DNA of 64,000 nucleotides from JAYOEY01 sp038116945 (GTDB lineage: Bacteria; Pseudomonadota; Alphaproteobacteria; MPNO01; UBA2964), in the NCBI GenBank assembly GCA_038116945.1, contig JAYOEY010000014.1:1-64000 (forward strand), in the 5' to 3' direction. Shown here piece after piece: positions 26,227-37,966 of this stretch. The first letter of the stretch is position 1; the number at the start of each line of letters is the position of its first letter. A program made the translations under genes and the position numbers. The notes beneath the pieces were generated by a model. It was not told the DNA's origin. It worked only from the letters and a program-made list of their open reading frames with translations, and searched no databases.

Positions 26227-27233
26227 CGGACAGGGCGCTACGGATCGAGGAATTTCTGCAGCAAGCCGGCTGGGCCGGTTGCAAGCGCATCCCGCTGGCG
26301 GCCGATGCGTCGTTCCGCCGTTACGACCGACTCGCGATGGGAGAAACCCGCGCGGTCCTGATGGATGCGCCGCCGCCGCGTGAGGACGTGAGACCCTTTA
26401 TCCGGCTGGCGGAACATTTGTCGGCCCTCGAGTACAGCGCGCCGAAACTGCTCGCTGCCGACGCGGAAAACGGGCTGCTTCTGCTTGAAGATCTCGGCGA
26501 CGATACGTTTACGCGCCTGCTGTCCGATGGCGCCGACGAAGCGACGCTCTATCGTCTGGCGACCGATCTCCTGATCGACCTTCATCGACGCCCGCCCGAC
26601 GAGGCGGTGCCCGAGGGACTCTCTCCCTATGACGATGGCCGACTGGTCGAGGAAGCCTCGCTACTGACGGAGTGGTATTTCCCGGCTGCCTGCGGTCACG
26701 CCGTTCCGGAGGCGACCGCGCGGGAATTTCGGGACATCTGGCGGATGGCGTTGCGACACGCGAGAAACGTTCCCGAGTCGCTGGTCCTCCGGGATTACCA
26801 CGTCGACAACCTGATGAGGCTGCCTGACCGCAGTGGCGTCGCTGCCTGCGGCCTGCTCGATTTTCAGGACGCCGTCCGTGGCCCGGTTACCTATGACCTG
26901 GTTTCCCTGGTCGAGGATGCGCGCCGCGACATTGAAGACGGTCTCGCCGCGGAAATGAAAAACAGGTATCTCGACGCCTTTCCCGGACTCGATCGACACG
27001 CATTCGAGGCATCGATGGCCGTGCTGGGCGCGCAGCGGCATGCGAAAGTCATCGGCATCTTTACCCGACTCTGTCATCGCGACGGCAAACCCGGCTATCT
27101 GGCGCACATACCGCGGGTCTGGAGGCTGCTTGAACGCTCCTGCGAACACCCCGCCCTGGCGGCGATTCGACACTGGCTCGACGCCCATATTCCGGCCGCG
27201 CAGCGCGTCGTTCCTCAGGAGTCCGGGAGATGA
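26223..27233 (+). CDS. amgK: Anomeric sugar kinase AmgK (peptidoglycan recycling)
   Basis: A 336-residue aminoglycoside-phosphotransferase-fold kinase. The catalytic loop is LRDYHVDNLM and the metal-binding segment GLLDFQDAVRGP. In Pseudomonas and Caulobacter relatives AmgK phosphorylates MurNAc (and GlcNAc) at C1; the product goes to MurU, whose gene follows with a 4-bp overlap. This gives a salvage route to UDP-MurNAc that bypasses the fosfomycin-sensitive MurA step. The ATG at 26223 overlaps the tsaE stop; an earlier ATG at 26190 lies inside tsaE. The pairing with murU makes the assignment firm. Confidence 0.87.
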   Translation: MTDRALRIEEFLQQAGWAGCKRIPLAADASFRRYDRLAMGETRAVLMDAPPPREDVRPFIRLAEHLSALEYSAPKLLAADAENGLLLLEDLGDDTFTRLLSDGADEATLYRLATDLLIDLHRRPPDEAVPEGLSPYDDGRLVEEASLLTEWYFPAACGHAVPEATAREFRDIWRMALRHARNVPESLVLRDYHVDNLMRLPDRSGVAACGLLDFQDAVRGPVTYDLVSLVEDARRDIEDGLAAEMKNRYLDAFPGLDRHAFEASMAVLGAQRHAKVIGIFTRLCHRDGKPGYLAHIPRVWRLLERSCEHPALAAIRHWLDAHIPAAQRVVPQESGR

Positions 27234-27964
27234 CGGGCGAGGGCCCGAGAAGAGCGATGGTTCTGGCCGCCGGACTGGGGCTCAGGATGCGCCCGATCAC
27301 GGAAACCTGCCCCAAGCCGCTGATCAGCGTTGCCGGGCGAACCCTGCTCGACCGGGCGCTGGATTCGCTGGCGGATGCGGGCGTCGCCGACGCGGTGGTC
27401 AACATTCATTATCTCGCACCCATGATTGAAGACCATCTGTCCGGACGCGAGGCTCCCAGAATCGTCCTGTCGGACGAGCGCGATATCCTGCTGGAGACCG
27501 GCGGCGGCGTGACCCGGGCCCTGCCGCGCCTCGGTCCCGACGCATTCTATGTCGTCAATGCCGACATCGCCTGGAAAGACGGCGATTTCCCCGCCCTTGG
27601 GCGGCTCGCCGAAGCATGGAACGATACGGCAATGGACGCGCTGCTTCTCCTGCACCCCGTTGCGGAAGCCACCGGTTATGACGGAGATGGCGATTATTTC
27701 ATGAATGACACCGGGGGGCTGACGCGTCGCCGGAACGAGGCGGAAGCGCCTCTGGTGTTTACCGGCGTTCAGATCCTCCACCCTCGCCTGTTTGAGAACG
27801 CGCTCGACGGACCGTTTCCCCTGACTCTTCTCTACGACCGGGCGGAGACCGAAAACCGCCTTTTCGGTCTTGTGCATGACGGCGACTGGCATCACATCGG
27901 AACGCCCGCCGGGCTGGCGGAAGCCGAAGCGCGTCTCGGGCCCCCGCACGGGACCTCCGGATGA
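27230..27964 (+). CDS. murU: MurNAc-1-phosphate uridylyltransferase MurU
   Basis: A 244-residue nucleotidyltransferase with the N-terminal signature AAGLGLRMRPITETCPKP and the metal-binding Asp in VVNADIAW. It converts MurNAc-1-phosphate and UTP to UDP-MurNAc, completing the AmgK route. It overlaps amgK (ATGA) and addB (ATGA). Some members of this family act on mannose-1-phosphate or GlcNAc-1-phosphate, so the amgK neighbour is the main reason for the call. Confidence 0.87.
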   Translation: MTGEGPRRAMVLAAGLGLRMRPITETCPKPLISVAGRTLLDRALDSLADAGVADAVVNIHYLAPMIEDHLSGREAPRIVLSDERDILLETGGGVTRALPRLGPDAFYVVNADIAWKDGDFPALGRLAEAWNDTAMDALLLLHPVAEATGYDGDGDYFMNDTGGLTRRRNEAEAPLVFTGVQILHPRLFENALDGPFPLTLLYDRAETENRLFGLVHDGDWHHIGTPAGLAEAEARLGPPHGTSG

Positions 27965-30942
27965 GCCGAAGCGCGTCGCCATCGGTCTGCACGGTACCGC
28001 CCGGGATTGCGATGGTCGATGCGCTGGCGGAAGGCCTCCTGCAGCGATACGGCGAAGGCGAGCGCGATCTCGGCGACGTCACGGTGCTGCTGCCCACCAG
28101 GCGCGCCTGCCGGTCACTGACGGACGCCTTTCTTCGCCGGTCGGAGGGCCGGGCTCTTCTGCTGCCCCGCATTCAGCCGCTGGGCGAAACCGACGAAACG
28201 GAATCCGCATTCTCCCTGGACGAAGAGCCGGCAGGCGGGATCGCCGATCTGCCGCCAGCCATTCCCGATCTCGCCCGGCGCCTTGCCCTCTGCCGGCTGA
28301 TCCTCGCCAGCAGCCGGGACGGGGAACGGAAACCCGCCGGCGCGGCGCTTCTCGCGGGGGCGCTCGGCGACCTGCTCGACGAGGTCCAGACCGAGCAGCT
28401 GGACTTCGCGGCCCTGGAAAACCTGGTTGAATCGGACCTTGCCGCGCACTGGCAGGTTACTCTCGAATTTCTGCGTATTCTGACCGATCACTGGCCAGCG
28501 GCGCTCGACGAGTTCGGGTGTCTGGACCCTTCGGCACGGCGCAATGCGCTGCTCGACGCGCTGGCGCGACGCTGGGCCGGGAATCCGCCCGCAGGGCCGG
28601 TAATAGCCGCCGGTTCGACAGGGTCCATTCCCGCCACGGCGGCCCTGCTCGATGTCATAGCCCGCCTGCCGGAAGGCACGGTAATCCTGCCCGGTCTCGA
28701 CGTCGAACTGACGGAAGACGATCGCAGGGCGATCGGGCCGACCCACCCTCAATACGGCATGCTTCGCCTGCTCGACCGGCTGGGCATGGAGCCGAAAGAC
28801 GTCTGCACCTGGTCGGCGGGGCTTGAAAGCGCCTGCCCGGCGGAGCGCATCGCTCTCATCCGCGCAGCGCTGAGGCCTCCTCGCGGCGACGGCCAGAGGC
28901 CCGAAAAACTCGATCTGGAACCGGCGCTCGCCGGTGTCTCCGTCGTCGCCTGCCCCGGACCGCAGGAAGAAGCCGGCGTCATTGCCCTGGCGCTGCGCGA
29001 GGCGCTCGAGACTCCCGGTCGCACGGCAGCCCTTGTGACGCCGGACCGTCCCCTGGCGCGCCGGGTCGCGGCGGAGCTTCGGCGCTGGGACATCGAGATC
29101 GACGATTCCGCTGGCCGGCCTCTTGCGACAACGCCCGTCGGCGCGTTTCTCAGGCTGACCTCCGATTGCATCGCCCAGAAAGCTGCGCCGGTTCCGCTGC
29201 TGGCCATGCTCAAGCACCCTCTTGCGAGCGGCGGCATGGCGGCCGCCGAGTTCCGCGCGAATGTCCGGTCTCTGGAAATGGCGGTCCTGCGCGGGCCGCG
29301 TCCCGACGCCGGGCTCGACGCCATCATCGAAAACCTGAACGGCCAGGAGAACCCCGACGAGGCCCTGCTTCGATGGCTGACAAGAATCGCGTCGATGGCG
29401 AAGCCGTTTGCAACATTGGCGGACGGGGCGACGAAGGCGCCGGTCGCGGCGCTTCTCGACGCGCACCTGACATTCGCCGAACGCCTTGCCGCAACGGACG
29501 AGCGACCGGGCGATCACAGGCTCTGGACCGGCGAAGACGGCGAGGCCGCCGCTGGATTCGTTTCCGAACTGCGCGACGCCTCCGGTCAGTTCAGCGAGAT
29601 CGACGGCGACGACTATCCGGCATTTTTCGACGTGCTGATGCGCGGCCGCGTCGTCCGGCCCCGATACGGCGCACACCCGCGCCTGCATATCTGGGGCCTT
29701 CTGGAGGCGCGGCTTCAGCATGCCGACCTCGTCGTAATGGGAGGGCTGAACGAGGGAACCTGGCCTGTCGAACCCGCGGCCGACCCGTGGATGAGCCGGC
29801 CAATGAGGCTGCGCTTCGGCCTGCCGCCCGCCGAACGGCGCATCGGGCTGAGCGCCCACGACTTCACGCAGCATTTCTGCGCCGAACAGGTCCTGATCAC
29901 GCGCGCGGCGAGGATCGGCGGTACGCCGACGGTTCCCGCGAGGTGGCTGCTGCGGCTTGAAAACACGCTGCAGGCGACAGGAGGCGACGGTGCCGTTCGA
30001 CGCCTTCACGGCGGCAAGGCGGGCAACCTGCTGGCCTGGCAGGAAAAGATCAACGACCCCGGAATCACCGCACCGGTGAACAGACCGGCGCCGACGCCGC
30101 CGCTTCGGGCGCGACCCCGGCGGCTGTCGGTCACGCAGATCGAGACCTGGATGCGCGACCCCTACGCAATCTTTGCCCGCCATATTCTGAAGCTGGAACC
30201 GCTGGAATCGCTTGACGCGGATCCGGGCGCGGCGGACCGGGGAACCATGATCCATGAGGCGCTCGACGGGTTCGTCCGCGAATTTCCAGGGCAACTGCCC
30301 GACGACATGCGTAGCGCGCTGATCGGGTTCGGCGAACGGGCGTTTGGCCGGGCGCTGGCCCAGCCGGGTGTCTGGGCGTTCTGGTGGCCGCGCTACCTGA
30401 CGATCGTCGACTGGTTCGCCGGACAGGAAGCGCTGTATCGCCAGTCGGTCTCCGCAACCAGCACCGAGGTTCGCGGCAGTCTCGAAATTGACGGCCCCGG
30501 CGGCCCGTTCCGCCTCATTGCGAAGGCGGACCGCGTCGACCGGCTTCGAGACGGAACCCTGGCGATCGTCGACTACAAGACCGGCGCCGCACCGGGGAAG
30601 AACGATGTGACGCTGGGATTCGCGCCGCAATTGCCGCTTGAGGCAGCCATAGCGCGTCAGGGAGGTTTCGAAAACGTCGCCGCCGCCCCGGTTTCCTGTC
30701 TCGAATTCTGGCGTCTGACCGGCGGCGATCCCGCGGGGGAAAGAATCGCCGCCGGCGACGACCTGGAGTCGCTGGCGCGAGAGGCTCTCGAAGGGCTGGA
30801 GCAGCTCGTCGCCCGGTTCGACGATCCGCAAACGCCGTACCTGTCCCGGCCCAATGCCGGCAAGGCCCCGCGCTTTTCGGATTACGAGCATCTCGCCCGG
30901 GTCCAGGAATGGTCGGTCGTCGATAGCGGAGGCGACGAGTGA
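27961..30942 (+). CDS. addB: Double-strand break repair protein AddB
   Basis: A 993-residue subunit of the AddAB helicase-nuclease that resects DNA ends for RecA and recognises chi-like sites. The N-terminus has the inactive-helicase-like segment (LLPTRRACRSLTDAFL). The C-terminal RecB-type nuclease domain shows RLSVTQIETWMRDPYAIF and the metal-site motif AIVDYKTG. The length and lack of a classical Walker A match the alphaproteobacterial AddB type. It is joined to murU (ATGA) and to addA (GTGA). Confidence 0.94.
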   Translation: MSRSASPSVCTVPPGIAMVDALAEGLLQRYGEGERDLGDVTVLLPTRRACRSLTDAFLRRSEGRALLLPRIQPLGETDETESAFSLDEEPAGGIADLPPAIPDLARRLALCRLILASSRDGERKPAGAALLAGALGDLLDEVQTEQLDFAALENLVESDLAAHWQVTLEFLRILTDHWPAALDEFGCLDPSARRNALLDALARRWAGNPPAGPVIAAGSTGSIPATAALLDVIARLPEGTVILPGLDVELTEDDRRAIGPTHPQYGMLRLLDRLGMEPKDVCTWSAGLESACPAERIALIRAALRPPRGDGQRPEKLDLEPALAGVSVVACPGPQEEAGVIALALREALETPGRTAALVTPDRPLARRVAAELRRWDIEIDDSAGRPLATTPVGAFLRLTSDCIAQKAAPVPLLAMLKHPLASGGMAAAEFRANVRSLEMAVLRGPRPDAGLDAIIENLNGQENPDEALLRWLTRIASMAKPFATLADGATKAPVAALLDAHLTFAERLAATDERPGDHRLWTGEDGEAAAGFVSELRDASGQFSEIDGDDYPAFFDVLMRGRVVRPRYGAHPRLHIWGLLEARLQHADLVVMGGLNEGTWPVEPAADPWMSRPMRLRFGLPPAERRIGLSAHDFTQHFCAEQVLITRAARIGGTPTVPARWLLRLENTLQATGGDGAVRRLHGGKAGNLLAWQEKINDPGITAPVNRPAPTPPLRARPRRLSVTQIETWMRDPYAIFARHILKLEPLESLDADPGAADRGTMIHEALDGFVREFPGQLPDDMRSALIGFGERAFGRALAQPGVWAFWWPRYLTIVDWFAGQEALYRQSVSATSTEVRGSLEIDGPGGPFRLIAKADRVDRLRDGTLAIVDYKTGAAPGKNDVTLGFAPQLPLEAAIARQGGFENVAAAPVSCLEFWRLTGGDPAGERIAAGDDLESLAREALEGLEQLVARFDDPQTPYLSRPNAGKAPRFSDYEHLARVQEWSVVDSGGDE

Positions 30943-33900
30943 GCGCGACCGTAAACCGCCCGGATCCCGGCACGGCCCAGCGACGCGCCGCCGATCCCGC
31001 AAATTCCGTCTGGGTGTCGGCCTCGGCCGGCACCGGCAAGACCAAGGTTCTGACCGACAGGGTTCTCGCCCTGCTGCTGGCCGGAACCCCTCCGCACAGG
31101 GTTCTGTGCCTGACCTTTACGCGGGCGGCAGCGGCGGAAATGGCGAACCGCGTCCATGCGCTGCTCGCCAGATGGTCGATTTCGGATGAAGAAACCCTGC
31201 GGGAAGCCGTCACGGAGCTGACCGGCGCCGCACCCGATGAAACCGTTCTGGGGCGCGCGCGCACGCTGTTCGCCGAAGTCCTGGAAACGCCGGGCGGTCT
31301 CAAGATTCAGACGATTCATTCCTTTTGCGAATCCCTGCTCGGGCGGTTCCCCCTCGAAGCGGGAATCGATCCGCATTTCGAACTCATGGACGAACGCTCG
31401 GCGGCGGAGGCCCAGGCCGAAGCGCGGGACCTTGTTTTGAACCGGGCGCGCCTCGACGAGGACTCGCGGCTCGCCCGCGCCCTGGCGGACGTCACGGCCC
31501 ATGTTCACGAACAGGATTTCTTCAGCCTCATGAGCGGTCTGTCGTCGGCGCGGCGCAAGATAGGCGACCTTCTCGTCAGGCATGGCGGGATCGACGGGCT
31601 GGTGGCCGCGCTTCATGAAAAGCTGGGCGTCGCACCCGAGGCGACCGCGATGGGTCTGACGCTCGACGCCTCGCACAACGCCGCTTTCGACGAAAACGGC
31701 CTCAGAAGCGCGGCAAGCGCGATGCTGCAGGGAACGAAAACCGACCGGGCGCACGGGGCGCTCATCGCCGCCTGGCTGGAGGCCGCCGCCGAGGATCGGG
31801 CGAAAAACCTGGGAAGCTATCTGCAGGCCTATTTTACGCAGGCGGGCGAACAGCGAAAAACCCTCATCCACAAGGACGCGGCCGCGATCGATCCGGGCGC
31901 GGAAGATGTTCTGGCGGCCGAGGCCATTCGTCTCGAGGGCCTGCAGGCGCGCATCCGCGCCGTAACCGTCGTACGCGCGACCGCCGCCCTGCTGACGCTG
32001 GGAGACGCGCTGCTGGCGGAGTACGGCAGGATCAAGAGCGAACACGCCGCCCTCGATTACGACGACCTGATCCTCGGCGCGCGGGCGCTGCTCGACGAGG
32101 GACGCGGCGCGCCCTGGGTGATGTACAAGCTCGACGAGGGCATCGACCACGTCCTGATCGACGAGAGCCAGGATACCAACCCGGACCAGTGGGACATCGT
32201 CCGCTTCCTCACGCACGAATTCTTTTCCGGCGCCGGCGCGCGGGATATCCCGCGGACCGTGTTCGCGGTGGGCGATCCGAAGCAGTCGATCTACAGTTTC
32301 CAGGGCGCGGAACCGATGGCATTCGGCAACATGCGCGATCTGTTCCGTCGCGATGCCGCCATCGCGTCCCTGCCGTGGGACGATGTCGATCTCGACATTT
32401 CCTTTCGATCCACCGCATCGGTCCTGCGCGCGGTGGACGGCGTCTTTTCGATGACGGACGCGATGCCGGGAGTGGTGGAGGCGGACCAGCCCCTGAGACA
32501 CGAAATCTGGCGCCAGCAGGAGGCAGGGCTGGTAGAGCTGTGGCCTGCCGTGGCCCCGGAGGACGACGACGCGCTTGTTCCCTGGATGCCGCCTGTCGAG
32601 CAGCGCGGCGGGCGGGCGCCCGCGACCCGGCTCGCCAACGTCATCGCCGGCCGGATCAAACGCTGGATCGACGAGGGAGAGCTGCTCGAAAGCCGGGGCC
32701 GACCGATCCGTCCCGGCGACATCATGGTCCTGGTGCGTCGCCGCGGCGCGTTCGTCGAAGCGCTGGTGCGTGCCCTGAAATCGCTCGGCGTTCCGGTCGC
32801 TGGGGTCGACCGGATGCGCCTCAACGACCAGCTTGCAATTCGCGACCTGATCGCGCTGGGAGATTTTCTGCTTCTGCCGGAAGACGACCTGACACTGGCG
32901 GTGGTTCTGAAGGGCCCCCTGTTCGGACTGGATGACGACGCGCTGTTCGATATCGCGCACGACCGGGGCGGCAGGACGCTCTGGCAGTCGCTCCGGAATC
33001 GCTCGTCCGACCGGGCCGAATTCGCCGCCGCCGCGGACGAGCTGTCGGACCTCCTGACACGCGCGGATTACGCACCGCCGTTCGAGCTGTTTGCGGATGT
33101 GCTGGCGCGCCGGAAGGGACGATTCAAGACCGTTGCCCGGCTGGGTCGCGACGCCAACGACCCGATCGACGAGTTTCTGTCGGCCTGTTTCGAGTTCGAG
33201 CGAACCAACGCGCCGTCCCTGCAGGCCTTTCTGCACTGGCTGGTCGCGGGCGACATCGAAATCAAGCGCGACCTGGAGCAATCGGTCCACGACGAGGTCC
33301 GGGTCATGACGGTGCACGGCGCGAAGGGCCTGCAGGCGCCGATCGTCTTCCTGCCCGACACCGTCCAGAAACCCGCCCAGCCGGAAAGACTTCTGTGGAT
33401 GGAAGACGGCATGATGGTCTGGCTGCCGAAAACGGGACTCGGAAGATCGGTCTGCGATGCGGCGATGGCCGAATCGCGCCGCCGGCGGGACGACGAATAC
33501 CGCCGCCTTCTCTACGTGGCGATGACCCGGGCAGAGGACAGGCTTTACGTTTGCGGCTGGGAAACGCGGCAGCGGCCGCCGGCGGGAAGCTGGTACGACC
33601 TGGTTTCCCGGGCGATGGCGGCCAACGCGGAACGGACGGAATTCGATTTTACCGCCGATTCGGGAACCGACGGATGGGCCGGCGGGGGATGGCGGCTGGA
33701 AAACGGGCAGGAAACGGAACCGTCGCCGGAAAGAACCATGGACGCGCCCGGGCCGCCAGACAGCGCGCTGCCCGGATGGGCGGAGCGACCGCCGCCGCCC
33801 GAAGGCCGGCCGCCGCGACCGCTGGTGCCGTCTCGCCCGGACGACGAGGACCCGCCGGTGCGCTCGCCCGCCGGGGCCGACGGCCAGGCCGGATTTCGCC

Positions 33901-34409
33901 GTGGAATCGTGGTGCACAGGATCCTGCAGTTTTTACCCGAGATCGCGCCTGACCGGCGTCCCGAGGCGGTGCGGCGATATCTCGCCCGTCCGGTTCACGG
34001 TTTTTCCGCCGCAATTCAGGAGTCGCTCGCCAATGAGGTCCTTTCAGTCGTTTCTGATCCGGCATTTTCCGGGCTGTTCGGCCCGCAGTCGCAAGGCGAA
34101 GCGCCCATCGCCGGTCTCATCGGCGGGCAGGCCGTATCCGGTCAGGTGGACCGTCTTGTCGTGACCGAAAACGAGGTCCAGATCGTCGATTTCAAGACCA
34201 ACCGCCCGCCTCCTGCCCTGCCCGAACAGGTGCCATGGATATATCGACGGCAAATGGCCGTTTATCGGGCGATTCTGGAACAGGTATATCCCGGCCGCGC
34301 CATCCGCTGCGCGCTGCTCTGGACAGACGGACCGAGCCTCATGGCCCTGTCCGATGCCATCCTGGACGACGCCATCCGGGCGATCCGCGCGCGTCAGCCG
34401 ACGGCTTGA
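30939..34409 (+). CDS. addA: Double-strand break repair helicase AddA
   Basis: A 1156-residue UvrD-type helicase-nuclease, partner of AddB. Motif I is SASAGTGKTKVLTDRV, motif Ia CLTFTRAAAAEMANR, motif II LIDESQDTN, motif III VGDPKQSIYSFQGA, motif VI LLYVAMTRAEDRLYV, and the C-terminal nuclease motif QIVDFKTNRPP. The GTG start shares 4 bp with the addB stop. A Pro/Arg-rich linker (about residues 925-985) joins helicase and nuclease. The trxA promoter candidate starts in its last codons. Confidence 0.95.
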   Translation: MSATVNRPDPGTAQRRAADPANSVWVSASAGTGKTKVLTDRVLALLLAGTPPHRVLCLTFTRAAAAEMANRVHALLARWSISDEETLREAVTELTGAAPDETVLGRARTLFAEVLETPGGLKIQTIHSFCESLLGRFPLEAGIDPHFELMDERSAAEAQAEARDLVLNRARLDEDSRLARALADVTAHVHEQDFFSLMSGLSSARRKIGDLLVRHGGIDGLVAALHEKLGVAPEATAMGLTLDASHNAAFDENGLRSAASAMLQGTKTDRAHGALIAAWLEAAAEDRAKNLGSYLQAYFTQAGEQRKTLIHKDAAAIDPGAEDVLAAEAIRLEGLQARIRAVTVVRATAALLTLGDALLAEYGRIKSEHAALDYDDLILGARALLDEGRGAPWVMYKLDEGIDHVLIDESQDTNPDQWDIVRFLTHEFFSGAGARDIPRTVFAVGDPKQSIYSFQGAEPMAFGNMRDLFRRDAAIASLPWDDVDLDISFRSTASVLRAVDGVFSMTDAMPGVVEADQPLRHEIWRQQEAGLVELWPAVAPEDDDALVPWMPPVEQRGGRAPATRLANVIAGRIKRWIDEGELLESRGRPIRPGDIMVLVRRRGAFVEALVRALKSLGVPVAGVDRMRLNDQLAIRDLIALGDFLLLPEDDLTLAVVLKGPLFGLDDDALFDIAHDRGGRTLWQSLRNRSSDRAEFAAAADELSDLLTRADYAPPFELFADVLARRKGRFKTVARLGRDANDPIDEFLSACFEFERTNAPSLQAFLHWLVAGDIEIKRDLEQSVHDEVRVMTVHGAKGLQAPIVFLPDTVQKPAQPERLLWMEDGMMVWLPKTGLGRSVCDAAMAESRRRRDDEYRRLLYVAMTRAEDRLYVCGWETRQRPPAGSWYDLVSRAMAANAERTEFDFTADSGTDGWAGGGWRLENGQETEPSPERTMDAPGPPDSALPGWAERPPPPEGRPPRPLVPSRPDDEDPPVRSPAGADGQAGFRRGIVVHRILQFLPEIAPDRRPEAVRRYLARPVHGFSAAIQESLANEVLSVVSDPAFSGLFGPQSQGEAPIAGLIGGQAVSGQVDRLVVTENEVQIVDFKTNRPPPALPEQVPWIYRRQMAVYRAILEQVYPGRAIRCALLWTDGPSLMALSDAILDDAIRAIRARQPTA

Positions 34410-34434
34410 CGGACCGGTATCCTGTACATAGTTT
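34406..34434 (+). promoter_or_regulatory. Candidate promoter of trxA
   Basis: TTGACG (34406-34411) and TAGTTT (34429-34434) with a 17-nt spacer; the -35 box overlaps the addA stop codon. It would let thioredoxin be made independently of the repair operon. Confidence 0.45.
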
Positions 34435-34489
34435 TCGATCATGGAAACGCGTCGATCAACCGGCGCCAGCGCGGAAGGATGTAGACAAG

Positions 34490-34810
34490 ATGGCTAGCAA
34501 GGCAATTTCCGACGACTCGTTCGAATCCGACGTCCTCAAGGCGGACGGCGTGGTTCTGGTGGATTTCTGGGCTGAATGGTGCGGCCCCTGCAAACAGATC
34601 GGCCCGTCTCTCGAAGAGATTTCGGATGAGATGAGCAGCCAGCTGACGGTCGCCAAGATCAACATCGACGACAATCCCGAAACGCCGACCAAGTATGGCG
34701 TGCGCGGTATCCCGACGATGATGCTTTTCAAGGACGGCGAGGTCGCCGCTACCAAGGTTGGCGCGCTGCCGAAGAGCAAGCTGGTGGAATGGATCAACGA
34801 ATCGATCTGA
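34490..34810 (+). CDS. trxA: Thioredoxin
   Basis: A 106-residue cytoplasmic disulfide reductant. The active site is AEWCGPCKQ and the cis-proline loop is RGIPTMMLF. The length is that of classical thioredoxin 1. The ATG at 34490 lies 80 bp after addA. It is the last gene of the plus-strand run and ends at a strong terminator. Confidence 0.97.
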   Translation: MASKAISDDSFESDVLKADGVVLVDFWAEWCGPCKQIGPSLEEISDEMSSQLTVAKINIDDNPETPTKYGVRGIPTMMLFKDGEVAATKVGALPKSKLVEWINESI

Positions 34811-34844
34811 CCATCCGAAAGATCGGGATCAAGAGCCCCGCTTT

Positions 34845-36215
<1,371 letters not shown>

Positions 36216-37129
36216 CCTGGAGGGGGACGATATCGGCAGACGGATATCGGTCCATGAGCAGACCGGTAATGCGGATCAGCTCGTCCCGCATATCGCGCCT
36301 GTGGACAACCCGGTCGATCATGCCATGGTCGAGCAGATATTCGGCGCGCTGGAATCCTTCCGGCAGTTTTTCGCGGATGGTCTCTTCGATTACGCGTGCG
36401 CCCGCAAAGCCGATGACCGTGCCCGGTTCGGCGATGGCGATATCGCCCAGCATGGCGAACGACGCCGACACGCCGCCGGTGGTCGGGTCCGTCAGCACGG
36501 CAATGTAGGGGAGCCCCGCCTCCTTCACCTCGGAAACGGCGATGACGGAACGCGGCATCTGCATCAGGGACAGGATGCCTTCCTGCATCCGGGCGCCGCC
36601 CGAAGAGGTGAAAACGATCAGCGGCGCCTCCTGCAGGACGGCCAGCCGCGCGGCGGTCAGAAGACCCTTGCCGACGGCGAGCCCCATCGAACCGCCCATA
36701 AACGCGAAATCAAGCAAGGCGACGACGATCTTGCGGCCGCCCAACGTTCCATGCGCCACCATCAGCGCGTCGTCGCGATCGGTCGCCGCGCGGGAATCCT
36801 TGAGCCGGTCTGTGTAGCGACGCCTATCCCTGAATTTAAGGGGGTCGCCGGTCAGCTTGGGGAGTTCGATCAGCTGGTATTCGCCCTCGTCGAACAGCAT
36901 CCCCAGCCGCCGGACGGCGGAAAGCCGCATGTGATGACCGCAGTGGGTGCAGACGTTGTTCGCCGCATCCAGTTCGCGATGAAAGATCATCTGTTCGCAG
37001 GACGGGCACTGGTGCCAGAGATTGTCGGGCACATCGTCCCGCTGCACCAGGGCGCGGATCTTGGGGCGGACGTAATTGTTAAGCCAGTTCATCTCTCACT
37101 TGCGCGTTGCGCCGCAGCCGGTCGACCGT

Positions 37130-37966
37130 TCAGGGACGGGCGTTCCGGACGCCATCGGCCAGTTCCGACACGAATCCTAGCACGGATTCGACCAGATCGG
37201 GAGTAGGAGGCGATTCGCCCGCCTTTCGGGCAATAATTTCGACAATCGCCGACCCGACGACAGCGGCATCCGCGATTCGGGCGATGCCTGCCGCCTGTTC
37301 GGGAGTCCTGATGCCGAAGCCGACGGCGACCGGAAGCGGCGTAAAGGACCTGATTCGGGCGATATCGGCCGCCACCATGTCGGCGGCGGCGGATCGGGTC
37401 CCGGTGATGCCCGTGATCGATACGTGGTAGACGAAGCCGCTGGCGGTCTCGACCAGGGCCGGAAGACGCGCCGCATCGCTGGTCGGCGCCGTCAGCTTGA
37501 CCAGATCGATCCCTGCGCCCGAGGCGGGAATGCGCAGCTCCGCGTCCTCTTCGGGCGGCAGATCGACCACGATCAACCCGTCCACCCCGGCGGCTGCGGC
37601 TTCTTCGACAAAACGGTCGACCCCGTAAATATAGATCGGGTTGAAATACCCCATCAGGATGAGCGGCGTATCGTCGTCGACCGTGTCGCGGAATCCTGCG
37701 ACCATTTCCAGCGTTCGGGCGAGCGTCTGTCCCGCCTTGAGCGCACGCAGCGACGATGCCTGAATCGCCGGCCCGTCGGCCATCGGATCGCTGAAGGGAA
37801 TTCCGAGTTCGATCAGGTCGGCACCGGCGGCGGGAAGACCGGCCAGAATCGTTTCGGACGTCCGGCGGTCGGGATCGCCCGCGGTGACGAACGTGACCAG
37901 CCCGGCGCGGCCTTCGGCCTGCAGTGCGGCGAACCGGTCGCGGATGCGTCCCGCTCGCCGGCTCAC
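37130..37966 (-). CDS. trpA: Tryptophan synthase alpha subunit
   Basis: A 278-residue TIM-barrel enzyme splitting indole-3-glycerol phosphate to indole. The signature LIELGIPFSDPMADGPAIQ holds the catalytic Glu, and LVKLTAPTSD and GFGIRTPEQA form the phosphate site. The GTG start overlaps the trpB stop by 4 bp (GTGA), so the two subunits are translated in step. The Rossmann-like loop order is standard; nothing is missing. Confidence 0.96.
   Translation of the reverse strand: MSRRAGRIRDRFAALQAEGRAGLVTFVTAGDPDRRTSETILAGLPAAGADLIELGIPFSDPMADGPAIQASSLRALKAGQTLARTLEMVAGFRDTVDDDTPLILMGYFNPIYIYGVDRFVEEAAAAGVDGLIVVDLPPEEDAELRIPASGAGIDLVKLTAPTSDAARLPALVETASGFVYHVSITGITGTRSAAADMVAADIARIRSFTPLPVAVGFGIRTPEQAAGIARIADAAVVGSAIVEIIARKAGESPPTPDLVESVLGFVSELADGVRNARP

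Noticed and set aside
28114..31002. A 962-codon antisense frame opposite addB
   Set aside because: Same reason: it follows the GC-skewed codon positions of addB and has no start support.
30882..33917. A 1011-codon antisense frame opposite addA
   Set aside because: The content is a compositional shadow of addA; no domain features.
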